64,000 bases of DNA from the NCBI GenBank assembly GCA_927441425.1, contig CAKMKG010000005.1:186001-250000 (forward strand), in the 5' to 3' direction. Within the stretch, counting starts at the first letter, position 1; every line of letters starts with the position of its first letter. This DNA comes from an uncultured Bacillota bacterium (GTDB taxonomy: Bacteria > Bacillota > Clostridia > Peptostreptococcales > Anaerovoracaceae). Under the pieces are notes generated by a model that saw only the letters and a program-made list of their open reading frames with translations, was not told the origin of the DNA and did no database searches. This document shows, piece after piece, positions 1-7,681 of the stretch. A program made the position numbers and the translations under genes.

Positions 1-640
1 GAATAATTCCCTTGCTAATCCGAGTAACATCCAACAGATCATCAACCAAGCGAGCCAGATGGTCAGTTTGCCTTCGGATTACTTCTAAAGAGTGATTTAA
101 TTTATCACTTGAACAATTTGCTAATGAAAGTGCTAGGGATATCGATGCAAGAGGATTTCTTAATTCATGAGACAACATAGATAGAAATTGTGTTTTAAAG
201 TCATTCGTTTTCTGTAAAGACAACAATGCGATTTTACGATCCGTTATATCAGATGCAGTCACACTGACTCCAATAATCTCGTTGTTCCCATTCTTTAATG
301 GCATCCAATTTTCTTCATGATACTGTTTAATACCAGGTTGAGCTGGGGTTTCGCCTTCCACTATTAACTTTATAGCTTCTCCAGTATCTAAAACTTTTCT
401 AAATGCTTTTTCTACCTGTTCCCCTAAATTTGGAATCAGTTCTCGTGTAGTGTGTCCGATATGATCTTCAATAGGTATCCCATTAAGATCTGCGAAGCTT
501 TGATTTAAACACACATATCGAAGCTCCTTATCAAGAATACAAAACCCTACTGGGATACAATCATAGATAGACTCGGTGTCGATCATCTGATTAAAAAATG
601 ACTCACTACTAAACAATGTATTATTTACTGCTAGTTTCAT
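1..640 (-). CDS. PAS-domain sensor histidine kinase, 3' end outside window
   Basis: An open frame runs from an ATG at 640 (preceded by GAAGGAG) to the window edge, giving the first 213 residues. Residues about 15-130 look like a PAS sensor domain (IPVGFCILDKELRYVCLNQ; later SVTASDITDRK). They are followed by a HisKA phosphoacceptor helix with the H-box LSMLSHELRNPLASI and the second dimerisation helix ending in LVDDLLDVTRISKG. The ATP-binding half must lie outside the window. There is no membrane segment in the visible part, so it is probably a cytoplasmic kinase. With a Spo0E-like gene 700 bp away a role feeding the sporulation phosphorelay is possible, but that is inference from neighbourhood only. 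Confidence 0.85.
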   Translation of the reverse strand, partial: MKLAVNNTLFSSESFFNQMIDTESIYDCIPVGFCILDKELRYVCLNQSFADLNGIPIEDHIGHTTRELIPNLGEQVEKAFRKVLDTGEAIKLIVEGETPAQPGIKQYHEENWMPLKNGNNEIIGVSVTASDITDRKIALLSLQKTNDFKTQFLSMLSHELRNPLASISLALSLANCSSDKLNHSLEVIRRQTDHLARLVDDLLDVTRISKGII

Positions 641-918
641 AACCTTACTCCTTCAAGATATAGTAGCCTAATCTTAAGTCAGCCCATAATTTATCATGAT
701 ATTATAGTCAAGGTTCTAGGAAAGATACTGTTAGCGTTTGTAAATATTATATTAATAAATGCAAATATTAATATTGTTTAACCAGCAAGAAATAGTGACA
801 ATTAATAAAATATAGTATCTTGTTGGACTTGTCAATTAATATCATCATTTTTGATAATGTTATGATTTCTAAAATATTGTATATTATCATAAAGAAGTAA
901 AAAGGTAAAAAGGTAATT

Positions 919-1206
919 ATGATTGGTGATAGAATAAAATATTTAAGAGAATTAAATGGTTATACTCAGACAATCCTAGCAAAGAAGCTTGGAATTTCAA
1001 GGAGTTCAGTGAATGCTTGGGAAATGGGAATTTCAAATATTTCATTTAAAAATTTAAGAGAACTTGCAGTTATTTTTGGTGTATCCGCTGACTTTTTATT
1101 AGAGCTTGATAAATCTGTCACTATTGATGTGTCGGGTTTATCAGCAAAACAAGTCGCCATTATTATGCAATTTGTTGAGCAAATAAGACATTCTAACAGG
1201 GATTAA
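919..1206 (+). CDS. XRE-family HTH transcriptional regulator (95 aa)
   Basis: A small single-domain repressor-type protein. Residues 3-60 form a Cro/C1-type helix-turn-helix (IKYLRELNGYTQTILAKKL then GISRSSVNAWEMG as recognition part). The C-terminal 30 residues form a short helix probably used for dimerisation. Two AAAAGGT copies precede the ATG, the second acting as ribosome binding site. Upstream (about 850-895) lies an AT-rich region with GATAAT and ATTATC half-sites that could hold both its promoter and an autoregulatory site. It sits between a sensor kinase and a Spo0E-like gene. Targets are unknown. Confidence 0.85.
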   Translation: MIGDRIKYLRELNGYTQTILAKKLGISRSSVNAWEMGISNISFKNLRELAVIFGVSADFLLELDKSVTIDVSGLSAKQVAIIMQFVEQIRHSNRD

Positions 1207-1346
1207 AGCTGCCTATTTTTTAAGCTTTACCATTATTTTGATGTTTTCGCATAGCAAATTAAGCAAGAATCCATGTGCCTATGCCATTCAAATAGTATTA
1301 TTTATTTAATTTCGAGTATTACACACAGTTTTTAAAGGAGGCACGT

Positions 1347-1517
1347 ATGGAAGATGATGGCGAAGAAATGCTTCTCGTTAATATTAATCATTTGAAAAGT
1401 ATTTTAAATGAGATTCTATCTAATAAAAGTTTAGATAATGATGAGGTTATAATTATTAGTAATCTTTTAGATCAGTTTATTGTTGAATACATGCGATTAA
1501 TAAATCAAGATTTATAA
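1347..1517 (+). CDS. Spo0E-like aspartyl-phosphate phosphatase (56 aa)
   Basis: A 56-residue ORF starting at ATG 1347 with an AAAGGAGG site six bases upstream. The protein is two short helices joined by a tight turn. Its second helix carries the Spo0E-family signature: a serine followed by LD and a hydrophobic/charged helix (ISNLLDQFIVEYMRL, compare the family pattern SxxLDxxIxxY). Proteins of this family dephosphorylate Spo0A~P and so delay sporulation; that role here is inferred from the signature and size. It is too short for routine gene callers. The nearby truncated histidine kinase makes phosphorelay control plausible. Confidence 0.75.
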   Translation: MEDDGEEMLLVNINHLKSILNEILSNKSLDNDEVIIISNLLDQFIVEYMRLINQDL

Positions 1518-1608
1518 TTCCCTCCTAAATAATTTATAGTTTATAATTTGGCTGTCAATAATAAGCTGATAGCTTTTTATCATTAAATGGGTTGAAATTG
1601 ACCTCATT

Positions 1609-2190
1609 TTATCCTTCTACTTCAATGAATTGTAATATCCCCTCTGCCATATAGTCTCCAAGAAACAATGTATGATAAGTTATTCTATCATATATATCTA
1701 TATCCTTCTCAAAATTTCCAGATGCTAAAGCGACCAATTCCTCAATCGTCAATCGAGTGTATTGATCTAAAAGGTTTTTCCATTGAATGTCACTCCAAAA
1801 TGGGTTAATGGTATTGAAATAAGCTGCGAATTCATTAATGTTTTGGTATAGCTGACTCGTTAGAGCGCTGGCTTGTTGATTATCACCAGATTTTATTGAA
1901 ATTGCTAGGTTCATCATTAATATAATATGATTTGATAGTAGGGTAATGAATTTCTCTGAAACCTCTCTTCCGAAGACTAACTGAAGACGTTCATGAAAAT
2001 CAACAGGAATACGATATAGTCGTTCTCCAACCATATTGGAATTACCAAATCCTGATATTATACTAACAAAATAGCTCCTAGTCCAACTTGCAAGATCAAG
2101 CCAAAGGTTTCTGAAATTGATTATAAAATTCATTTGACCATATGATAAGGTAGGCTCTTGTAGCTTACAGTAAAACATTTTATACCTCAA
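1609..2190 (-). CDS. Uncharacterised all-helical protein (193 aa)
   Basis: I do not recognise a named domain with certainty. The protein has no signal peptide or membrane span and is predicted to be mainly alpha-helical. Visible landmarks are a WTRSYFVS segment near residue 38, a helix rich in hydrophobics (LLSNHIILMMNLAISIK), INPFWSDIQW near 127 and a C-terminal DRITYHTLFLGDYMAEGIL. The pattern resembles a family of similar-sized clostridial proteins that are sometimes misannotated as enzymes (for example acetylglutamate kinase), which I recall but cannot verify here. The ATG at 2190 has no strong ribosome site; the second Met (2178) is an alternative start. Composition is AT-rich like its left-hand neighbours. 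Confidence 0.6.
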   Translation of the reverse strand: MRYKMFYCKLQEPTLSYGQMNFIINFRNLWLDLASWTRSYFVSIISGFGNSNMVGERLYRIPVDFHERLQLVFGREVSEKFITLLSNHIILMMNLAISIKSGDNQQASALTSQLYQNINEFAAYFNTINPFWSDIQWKNLLDQYTRLTIEELVALASGNFEKDIDIYDRITYHTLFLGDYMAEGILQFIEVEG

Positions 2191-2269
2191 TGCAGAAATA
2201 CTTTAAATTATTATATGACCACATAGAATATTTGTTGTTAGTTTCAGAAACTAATGAAGATTTGTTTCT

Positions 2270-2309
2270 GATCGGCTACACTTGACTGGTGGATCGGCTA
2301 CACTTGACT
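2270..2309. repeat. Two direct 18-bp repeats, 22-bp period, likely IS end remnant
   Basis: The unit GATCGGCTACACTTGACT occurs at 2270-2287 and again, identically, at 2292-2309. On the minus strand the outer edge reads TGTCTAGTCAAGTGTAGCC. Tandem subterminal repeats of about this size starting with TGT are typical of IS21-family ends (transposase binding sites). No IstA/IstB gene is present, so this would be a solo remnant. Confidence 0.5.
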
Positions 2310-2345
2310 AGACAGAAAAATTAGTTCTATGCTAATATCAATTTA

Positions 2346-2438
2346 TTTGATGCTTTTGCAACTGTTCATACGGACCTAAGCAGAATCCAAATGTTTCATA
2401 CTGACAGGGGAAGCGAGTTTAACAATTACATCTTCTAA
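2346..2438 (+). pseudogene. IS3-family transposase (OrfB) fragment
   Basis: In-frame translation gives about 30 codons ending MFHTDRGSEFNNYIF and then a stop. The HTDRGSEF stretch is the second catalytic-Asp block of the IS3/IS150 integrase core, where the D precedes RGS/RGxEF. Neither the first Asp nor the Glu block is present and there is no start codon, so this is a decayed fragment. Confidence 0.65.
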
Positions 2439-2442
2439 TCTT

Positions 2443-2499
2443 TGCCCAAACTATTTTGTCGAATGCCCAAACTTTAATATACTATGCCCAAACTTTAAT
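2443..2499. repeat. Three repeats of TGCCCAAACT at exact 21-bp spacing
   Basis: TGCCCAAACT begins at 2443, 2464 and 2485. The last two copies extend to TGCCCAAACTTTAAT. The exact two-helical-turn period suggests protein binding sites on one DNA face, as in transposon ends. It is unlike a CRISPR array because the unit is too short and no 30-bp spacers exist. Confidence 0.5.
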
Positions 2500-2538
2500 T
2501 TGCCCGTACAGCTCTGTTTAAGATAAGTTCTTCGGACC

Positions 2539-2802
2539 CTACATTTTATACAGCTCCCACCTGCAGTCGCTCACCAGGTATTTCAGCTCGTAGCTCTTCA
2601 TGGCCCCGTCGATTTCACTTTGGCAGCGGTAAACAAAGGCTCTGATCCCGGCCGTCTTGATTTCATCCACACTGATGATTTTATCCACATTCACCTTGCG
2701 GACCAGGCCCTCCCGGTCGCTGTATCGAAACTTGATCGGATGGGGCTTCTCCTTTGACTTGAACCAGACTGCGGCTTCAATGGGTTCTGCTAATATCTTC
2801 AC
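2539..2802 (-). CDS. Small protein translationally coupled to the Y-family polymerase (87 aa)
   Basis: It starts with GTG at 2802, and the GTG overlaps the TGA stop of the polymerase gene (GTGA), so the two are translationally coupled. A GGGAGGG site lies 8 bases upstream, inside the polymerase gene. The protein is compact and beta-rich with conserved-looking motifs (AVWFKSKEKPHPIKFRY, FVYRCQSEIDGAMKSYEL, DCRWELYKM). No catalytic motif is evident. I do not recognise a domain with certainty. Because it shares the SOS-regulated transcript it probably assists or modulates translesion synthesis, but this is inferred from coupling only. Confidence 0.75.
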   Translation of the reverse strand: MKILAEPIEAAVWFKSKEKPHPIKFRYSDREGLVRKVNVDKIISVDEIKTAGIRAFVYRCQSEIDGAMKSYELKYLVSDCRWELYKM

Positions 2803-4049
2803 TGTCGGTACCCTCCCATCATAATAAAATCACTGTCATTTGTTCCGCCCTGTATTGCATTGACATTGCCGTTTGCAAACCTTCCCCTGATGATGGATCT
2901 CGTTCCGTATTTCGCCCGAATCTTATCAACCACCTTGTCAAGGGCCTGCAGCTTTTCACTGTCACACTTATCGAACAGGGAAAATTGCCTTGCCTCGGAA
3001 ACCTGAAAATCCGAAACGTGTACCCCCAGATGCCTGATGGGCTCCCCCTTCCAGCATTGATCGAAGAGAATGCAAACGGACTCATAAATTTCCGTCGTCG
3101 TGTTGATGCAGTTTCGCAGCTTCATCTGATGGCTGTACCGTATGAATCCGTCTGTTTTTATCGATACGGATACGAGAGACGCCATGTAACCCAGTCTTCT
3201 CAGCCGCATTGCGACACGCTCCGTCAAAGCCAGCAGGATCATAAAGGCCTCGGTGCGGTCCGTCACATCATGGCTTATTGTGGTGCTGTTCCCCACGCCC
3301 TTCTGTATGATGTCGCTGTTCAGGGTAACCTCCGACGCATCGATGCCGTTGGCAAACTCCCAGACCACGAGCCCGGGCGACTTCAGCAGTGCCCTCATAT
3401 GATTTGGGTCCGCCTTTGCCAGATCGCCGATGGTATTGATGTTGATCTTCTGCAGCTTCTGGGTGGTCGCCCTCCCTACCATAAACAGCTCTCCCACGGG
3501 CAGAGGCCACATTTTTTTTTCGATTTCCCCGGGCCAGAGGGTATGAATCTGATCCGGCTTTTTCAGCTCAGAGCCCATCTTTGCCAGGAGCTTGTTGCAG
3601 GACACACCAACGTTTACCGTGAACCCAAGTTCCTCTTTGATCCTGTTTTTTATTTCATAAGCGGCGTCAAGAGGATCGCCGAATTTGTTTTGGGATGCGG
3701 TGTAATCCAGGAAGCATTCATCTATGCTATACCGTTCCACCAGCGGTGTGTACTCGCACAAAATGTGATACATGGCATTGCTGCAAAGCATGTAAAGATC
3801 ATAATTCGGTGGATATACGGCAAGCTCCGGATATTTCTGCTTCGCTTCAAACAGGCTTTGGCCCGTTGCAATCCCATATTTCTTAGCAGGAATGGATTTT
3901 GCCAGTATGATCCCATGCCGGTTCAGCGGATCGCCCGAAATCGCGGACGGGATTTCTCTTATGTCGATCGGATAACCTTTTTCCAGCAGAGCTGCAGCAG
4001 TCCAACTCAGATACGCGCTATTTGCATCAATGTGAAAGATTGTTCTCAC
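2799..4049 (-). CDS. dinB: Y-family DNA polymerase (DinB/Pol IV type)
   Basis: A 416-residue translesion polymerase. The N-terminal palm begins with FHIDANSAYLSW, where the first catalytic Asp lies. The second catalytic motif YSIDECFLDY is near residue 106. The thumb helix-hairpin-helix region follows (LPVGELFMVGRATTQKL, INTIGDLAKADP), then the little-finger domain (from about 240, with GVGNSTTIS). The start is GTG at 4049, with GAGGGTG eight bases upstream. It replicates past damaged bases without proofreading. An SOS box 37 bp upstream of the start indicates LexA control, and the gene is coupled to an 87-residue downstream partner. Length and motif spacing are normal for the family. Confidence 0.95.
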   Translation of the reverse strand: MRTIFHIDANSAYLSWTAAALLEKGYPIDIREIPSAISGDPLNRHGIILAKSIPAKKYGIATGQSLFEAKQKYPELAVYPPNYDLYMLCSNAMYHILCEYTPLVERYSIDECFLDYTASQNKFGDPLDAAYEIKNRIKEELGFTVNVGVSCNKLLAKMGSELKKPDQIHTLWPGEIEKKMWPLPVGELFMVGRATTQKLQKININTIGDLAKADPNHMRALLKSPGLVVWEFANGIDASEVTLNSDIIQKGVGNSTTISHDVTDRTEAFMILLALTERVAMRLRRLGYMASLVSVSIKTDGFIRYSHQMKLRNCINTTTEIYESVCILFDQCWKGEPIRHLGVHVSDFQVSEARQFSLFDKCDSEKLQALDKVVDKIRAKYGTRSIIRGRFANGNVNAIQGGTNDSDFIMMGGYRQ

Positions 4050-4085
4050 GATTTATCACCCTCTTTTTCGTAAGACCATCATAAC

Positions 4086-4099
4086 AGAACGTATGTTCT
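4086..4099. promoter_or_regulatory. LexA (SOS) operator upstream of dinB
   Basis: AGAACGTATGTTCT is a perfect 14-bp palindrome matching the Gram-positive SOS box (GAAC-N4-GTTC). It lies 37 bp before the dinB GTG, where it would overlap the promoter. It supports DNA-damage induction of dinB and its partner. Confidence 0.85.
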
Positions 4100-4131
4100 T
4101 TTGCAACAGAAAAGATATTCCAAATATAGAA

Positions 4132-4159
4132 AAATCCCGTCAGAATTCTGATGGGATTT
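4132..4159 (-). terminator. Terminator of the XRE-cupin gene
   Basis: The minus-strand transcript reads AAATCCCATCAG, loop AATT, CTGACGGGATTT, then TTCTAT. This is a 12-bp stem followed by a short U-run, 33 bp past the stop of the XRE-cupin gene. It insulates dinB from that gene. Confidence 0.75.
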
Positions 4160-4191
4160 GCTGCTCTTTAAGGACAGCTTCGCCTGCCCTC

Positions 4192-4743
4192 TTATTGATT
4201 ATAAAAGATCGTCATGTGAAGGTGTATCGTTTTCTCTCCGTCGTTCCGGTAGCTGTGGGACACATCCGATTTAAAGTGAATGGAATCTCCGTCAGTGAGC
4301 TTGAATTCCCTTCCCGCAATGTTTATGACGACTTCTCCTCCAAAGGAGGTGACGAACTCCTCCGTGCCCATGAGATGGGGCTCAGATTTTCTGCTGCCGC
4401 CGGGTTTCATTTCTACATAGAATTGCTCAAATTTTCTTGTTTCATCAAAGGTGATAATCGGATAGTTGTAAAATCTGTCCTCATCCTCAATCAGCGGAGT
4501 GATTTCATCTTTCCTTATGATTTCCACATCACTTTTTGCTTGATCCAATAAGGACGTAAAGGAAATTTTCAGCCCATTGGCGATTTTCCAGACCACAGAG
4601 ATGGTAGGATTCACTTCTCCCCGTTCAATCTGACCAAGCATGCTCTTGCTGACACCTGACAGCTTCGCCACCTGATCCAGGCTTAGTTTCTTATTTTCCC
4701 TGATTGCCTTCAGGTTATTCGCCACAATTCTATTTACATCCAT
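4192..4743 (-). CDS. XRE-family regulator with C-terminal cupin sensor domain
   Basis: A 183-residue two-domain regulator. Residues 8-62 form a Cro/C1-type HTH (NKKLSLDQVAKLSGVSKSML, GQIERGEVNPTISVVWKIA). Residues about 105-178 form a cupin beta-barrel (MKPGGSRKSEPHLMGTEEFV, FKLTDGDSIHFKSDVSHSY), which in this family senses a small molecule. GGAGAAAAAG precedes the ATG. It is divergently transcribed from a LysE-type exporter gene with 114 bp between start codons, so it most likely controls that exporter in response to an amino acid or related metabolite. Several TGCA-containing half-sites in the gap are candidate operators. The ligand is unknown. Confidence 0.88.
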   Translation of the reverse strand: MDVNRIVANNLKAIRENKKLSLDQVAKLSGVSKSMLGQIERGEVNPTISVVWKIANGLKISFTSLLDQAKSDVEIIRKDEITPLIEDEDRFYNYPIITFDETRKFEQFYVEMKPGGSRKSEPHLMGTEEFVTSFGGEVVINIAGREFKLTDGDSIHFKSDVSHSYRNDGEKTIHLHMTIFYNQ

Positions 4744-4760
4744 CTTTTTCTCCTAAAGCA

Positions 4761-4789
4761 TTGACAATATACTGCACGATTTGTATAAT
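4761..4789 (+). promoter_or_regulatory. Consensus sigma-A promoter of the LysE-type exporter
   Basis: TTGACA (4761-4766) and TATAAT (4784-4789) are separated by exactly 17 bp, a full consensus match. The TGCAC/TGCAA/TGCA half-sites at about 4773, 4791 and 4808-4822 lie around and just downstream of it. A promoter this strong is probably repressed by the divergent XRE-cupin protein. Confidence 0.8.
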
Positions 4790-4857
4790 ATGCAATACAA
4801 GACACACTGCACATATCATGCACTATATTATACCACGTTTTTTATGGGAGGGTACAT

Positions 4858-5442
4858 ATGTTTCATCTTTATTCTTTTATCTCTTATATTTTTATTACGG
4901 CATACACACCGGGGCCGAATAACATCATGGCCATGAGCAATGCAAGCAGGCTGGGCTTCCGAAAAAGCTTTCCTTTTGTCCTTGGAATGCTATTGGGATT
5001 TATCTTCGTAATGATCCTGTGTACGCTGTTCAGTGCGGGGCTGTATGCCTTGATCCCGAAGATCAAACCGTTTATGCTTGTTCTCGGTGCCGGCTATATG
5101 TTTTACCTTGCCTGGAAAATATGGAAAAGTGATTCGGATATCCAAGTGCAGGATACAAAAGGCACTTCCTTCTTATCCGGGTGCCTGCTTCAATTTGTAA
5201 ACCCTAAGATTATGATTTATGGAATCACAGCCATGTCGTCCTATATCCTTCCCGTTTTCCAAAACACTCTGATTCTAACGGGCTTTGCCCTGCTGCTTTC
5301 CCTGGTGGGCTTTTCCGGCTCAATCTGCTGGTCCGCTTTCGGTTCCGTCTTCTCAAGAATATTCAAGGAGCATAGAAAGCTGCTCAACGGAATCATGGCG
5401 CTCCTGCTTGTTTACTGTGGGGCATCCCTGTTTTTTCCGTAA
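4858..5442 (+). CDS. LysE/RhtB-family amino-acid exporter
   Basis: A 194-residue membrane protein with about six hydrophobic segments. The family signature lies at the N-terminus: ITAYTPGPNNIMAMSNASR followed by GFRKSFPFVLGMLLGF. Further features are a loop with YLAWKIWKS and the conserved FVNPKIMIYG in the third-quarter segment. Members export basic or neutral amino acids or their analogues by proton exchange. The start is ATG 4858 with GGGAGGG five bases upstream. The gene is transcribed from a consensus promoter and is divergent from an XRE-cupin regulator. Substrate cannot be told from sequence. Confidence 0.88.
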   Translation: MFHLYSFISYIFITAYTPGPNNIMAMSNASRLGFRKSFPFVLGMLLGFIFVMILCTLFSAGLYALIPKIKPFMLVLGAGYMFYLAWKIWKSDSDIQVQDTKGTSFLSGCLLQFVNPKIMIYGITAMSSYILPVFQNTLILTGFALLLSLVGFSGSICWSAFGSVFSRIFKEHRKLLNGIMALLLVYCGASLFFP

Positions 5443-5479
5443 TAGTGCAACCCCTATCCATCGCTTAACTAATGTGATT

Positions 5480-6253
5480 CTATTTTCCCAAACGGTTCAG
5501 ATCCGGATGATAATATCTTCCCTTTTTTGCGGTACCCTTCCCATATTGTATCGCATGTACCGGGCAGCGGTTAATGCATCCCAGACACTGGGTGCAGACC
5601 TTCCCCCAAACCGGCTTATCGGTTACCTTAATCGTATGTACCGGACAGATCTCTTCACAAATTCCACACCCGGTACAGGTGTCATCCACGGAAAAGCTTT
5701 TGGTTTGCAGGGCAAAACGGTTAAACATGGGATTGACCAGTGCTGTTTTCAGGGCAGGGAATCTGCCCGGGATCGTCAGGTTTACGTTTTTCTGCCTGCG
5801 GCTGATGGTCTTATTGATTTCCGCAAGCATTCGCTCTGCCGCTTTCAGCTTTTCCGCTTCCAGCTCTTTGGGGTCCACATCGAATCCGGGGATATAGTTG
5901 TTCGGCATCTGGAGCGAGAATGCACTGTCAAGGGGGAGCCCCTTTGCAGCGAGGGCTTTCTTGATTTTATTTGAGGTCCTGCCTTCATCATTGCCGCAAG
6001 TACTCAGGTAAAATGCATACGGCTTTCCCGTGACCTCCAGCCTGTTTATGAAATCCAGCACCATTTTAGGCGGTGCCCAGGCGTAGATTGGGAAAACAAA
6101 GCCCAGCGGCTCGTTTTCCCCCAACTCGTACTGATAGACATCTTTGTTCTGATCCATCAGCTTGGCAATGGAAACCACGCGATCCCCCTGTGCTTCTGCA
6201 ATATTACACGCAGCGTAAAGGGAGTTTCCTGTTCCGGTAAAGTAAAAAATCAT
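5480..6253 (-). CDS. Flavodoxin-ferredoxin fusion protein (EFR1 type)
   Basis: A 257-residue electron-transfer protein. The first 150 residues are a flavodoxin-like domain whose FMN phosphate loop is IFYFTGTGNSLYAA. The C-terminus carries two 4Fe-4S motifs of the bacterial ferredoxin type, CTGCGICEEICPVHTI and CTQCLGCINRCPVHAI, each CxxCxxCxxxCP. This arrangement is known as the EFR1 family, found mostly in anaerobes, with undefined partners. A GGAGATG site precedes the start. It is probably a cytoplasmic low-potential carrier or a reductase coupling FMN and Fe-S. The gene stands alone between a convergent exporter gene and the terminator of the amidohydrolase gene. Confidence 0.88.
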   Translation of the reverse strand: MIFYFTGTGNSLYAACNIAEAQGDRVVSIAKLMDQNKDVYQYELGENEPLGFVFPIYAWAPPKMVLDFINRLEVTGKPYAFYLSTCGNDEGRTSNKIKKALAAKGLPLDSAFSLQMPNNYIPGFDVDPKELEAEKLKAAERMLAEINKTISRRQKNVNLTIPGRFPALKTALVNPMFNRFALQTKSFSVDDTCTGCGICEEICPVHTIKVTDKPVWGKVCTQCLGCINRCPVHAIQYGKGTAKKGRYYHPDLNRLGK

Positions 6254-6338
6254 AAAAATTCATCTCCTTTTCCCAAATGATTTCGTTCGTCCTCAATTTG
6301 TTCAGCATTATTTTATCATAAATTATTCCGACAGAAAA

Positions 6339-6367
6339 GGCCACCGAAGTATGAGACTCCGATGGCC
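6339..6367 (-). terminator. Terminator of the M20-family amidohydrolase gene
   Basis: The minus-strand RNA forms GGCCATCGGAGT, loop CTCAT, ACTTCGGTGGCC followed by TTTTCT. It is a 12-bp near-perfect stem with a U-run, about 50 bp past the stop at 6419. Confidence 0.8.
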
Positions 6368-6418
6368 ATGGGCATTGATTTTGGAAACTAGTCGATTTTG
6401 TTATTGATTTCAGTCTTT

Positions 6419-7681
6419 CTATTTCTTGTCCGTCTTAAGAACTGCGTTCAGCAATACACTTGCACCCTTTGTACACTCTTCAACAGTAGTGAACTCAGGT
6501 TCGCAGTGGCTGTGGCCGTCCTTGGAAGGAACGAAAATCATGGTGGTCGGCATCATATAGGATGCGAACTGAGCATCATGTCCGGCGCCGCTGTTGATGA
6601 GCTGGTTCTTTGTTCCAAGTTCGTCTGCGCTTTCTTTTACATAGCCAACCAGTTCCTTGTCAAAGTATACTGTGTCACGCTGCCAAGCCAGTTCAACTTC
6701 ACACTTACATCTTGCCCATTCCTTCTGCTCAAGGCTCTTCACAATCTCAAGAACCTTTGCTCTGAGTTCAGGGTCTTCATGTCTAACGTCAATGGAGAAA
6801 TCGATCATATCAGGAATTACTGTGTGTACGTTTGGATGACATACGATCTCACCGGTTGTGTAAACCAGTTCCGGTCTGCCAAGCTTGTCGATTTCTTCGT
6901 GGAGATAGCAAAGCGCCTGTGCCGCTGCAAATAACGCATCCTGTCTCTTGTGCATCGGAGTGGTTCCTGCATGGTCGGACTGGCCGTAGAATCTGATTCT
7001 GTAGTTGAACATACCAAGTACGCAGGTTACAACGCCGATTTCGTTTCCAGCATCCTCAAGAATCGGGCCCTGCTCAATATGGAGCTCAAACATCGCTTCA
7101 TATTTGTCTTTGCTCAGTCTATTCTTTTCCTCTCCCTTGAATGGGCTCGCGTTTAAAGCATCTCCAAACGTAGTGGTTTTATCTAAAACGCTTACGGAAG
7201 CCAGCATATTTTCCTTTTTAAATTTCTTGGAAATATCAGCAGGCAGGTAGTCGTAGCAAACAACGCCGGAGGACATCATTGCAGGCGGATAAAGGGAGCC
7301 TTCCTCGTTTGTCCAAATCATGGCTGTGAGCGGATGTCTGTGAGGAATATTCTCGGCAACGACTGTTTCCAAAACTTCCATACCAGCGATTACGCCAAGA
7401 ATTCCGTCGTAATTTCCGCCGTTTTTAACGGAGTCAGCATGGGATGCCATTACGATTCTCTTCAGTCCCGGTTCTGACCCCGGAATCGTAGCATACATAT
7501 TAGCCATATCATCACACTCGATCGTAGCCCCGATTGCCTCCATCCTCTTTACAAAATAATCTCTTGCCTGATGGGCTTCAGGGGACAGGGAGTATCTGGT
7601 AATTCCGCCATGACCGGCGTCACCGAATTTTGCGAATGTAGTGATCTTGTCTTCCATTCTTTTGTTGTCACAAGTAAACAT
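6419..7681 (-). CDS. M20-family amidohydrolase (N-carbamoyl-amino-acid/allantoate hydrolase type)
   Basis: A 420-residue dinuclear metal hydrolase of the HyuC/AllC branch. Metal-ligand motifs are MASHADSV (His-Asp), NGGNYDGILGV (bridging Asp), WTNEEGSLY (catalytic Glu pair), LHIEQGPILE (His) and, near the C-terminus, SGAGHDAQ (His). The dimerisation insert contains FYGQSDHAGTTPM. Members hydrolyse N-carbamoyl amino acids, ureidoglycolate or allantoate, releasing ammonia and carbon dioxide, in pyrimidine, purine or hydantoin breakdown. The start is ATG 7681 with AGGAGTG; a second Met eight codons later is an alternative. The gene is monocistronic, ends in a terminator and is preceded by a highly folded 110-nt element. 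The exact substrate is undecided. Confidence 0.85.
   Translation of the reverse strand: MFTCDNKRMEDKITTFAKFGDAGHGGITRYSLSPEAHQARDYFVKRMEAIGATIECDDMANMYATIPGSEPGLKRIVMASHADSVKNGGNYDGILGVIAGMEVLETVVAENIPHRHPLTAMIWTNEEGSLYPPAMMSSGVVCYDYLPADISKKFKKENMLASVSVLDKTTTFGDALNASPFKGEEKNRLSKDKYEAMFELHIEQGPILEDAGNEIGVVTCVLGMFNYRIRFYGQSDHAGTTPMHKRQDALFAAAQALCYLHEEIDKLGRPELVYTTGEIVCHPNVHTVIPDMIDFSIDVRHEDPELRAKVLEIVKSLEQKEWARCKCEVELAWQRDTVYFDKELVGYVKESADELGTKNQLINSGAGHDAQFASYMMPTTMIFVPSKDGHSHCEPEFTTVEECTKGASVLLNAVLKTDKK

Larger units (their letters stand above)
2191..2538. other. Gene-free stretch filled with insertion-sequence debris
   Basis: No intact gene is seen. It contains a pair of 18-bp direct repeats (2270-2309), a decayed piece of an IS3-type transposase (2346-2438) and a triple repeat of 21-bp period (2443-2499), each annotated separately. 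The right boundary coincides with a clear change from AT-rich accessory DNA to the more GC-balanced dinB region. Confidence 0.6.

Noticed and set aside
2443-2499. Minimal CRISPR array
   Set aside because: Units are 10-15 bp with 21-bp period and no spacers of normal length; no cas genes in the window.
2985-4073. Long plus-strand frame (362 codons) opposite dinB
   Set aside because: It is a mirror of dinB codon bias. There is no ribosome site, no domain pattern, and the opposite strand carries a complete polymerase.
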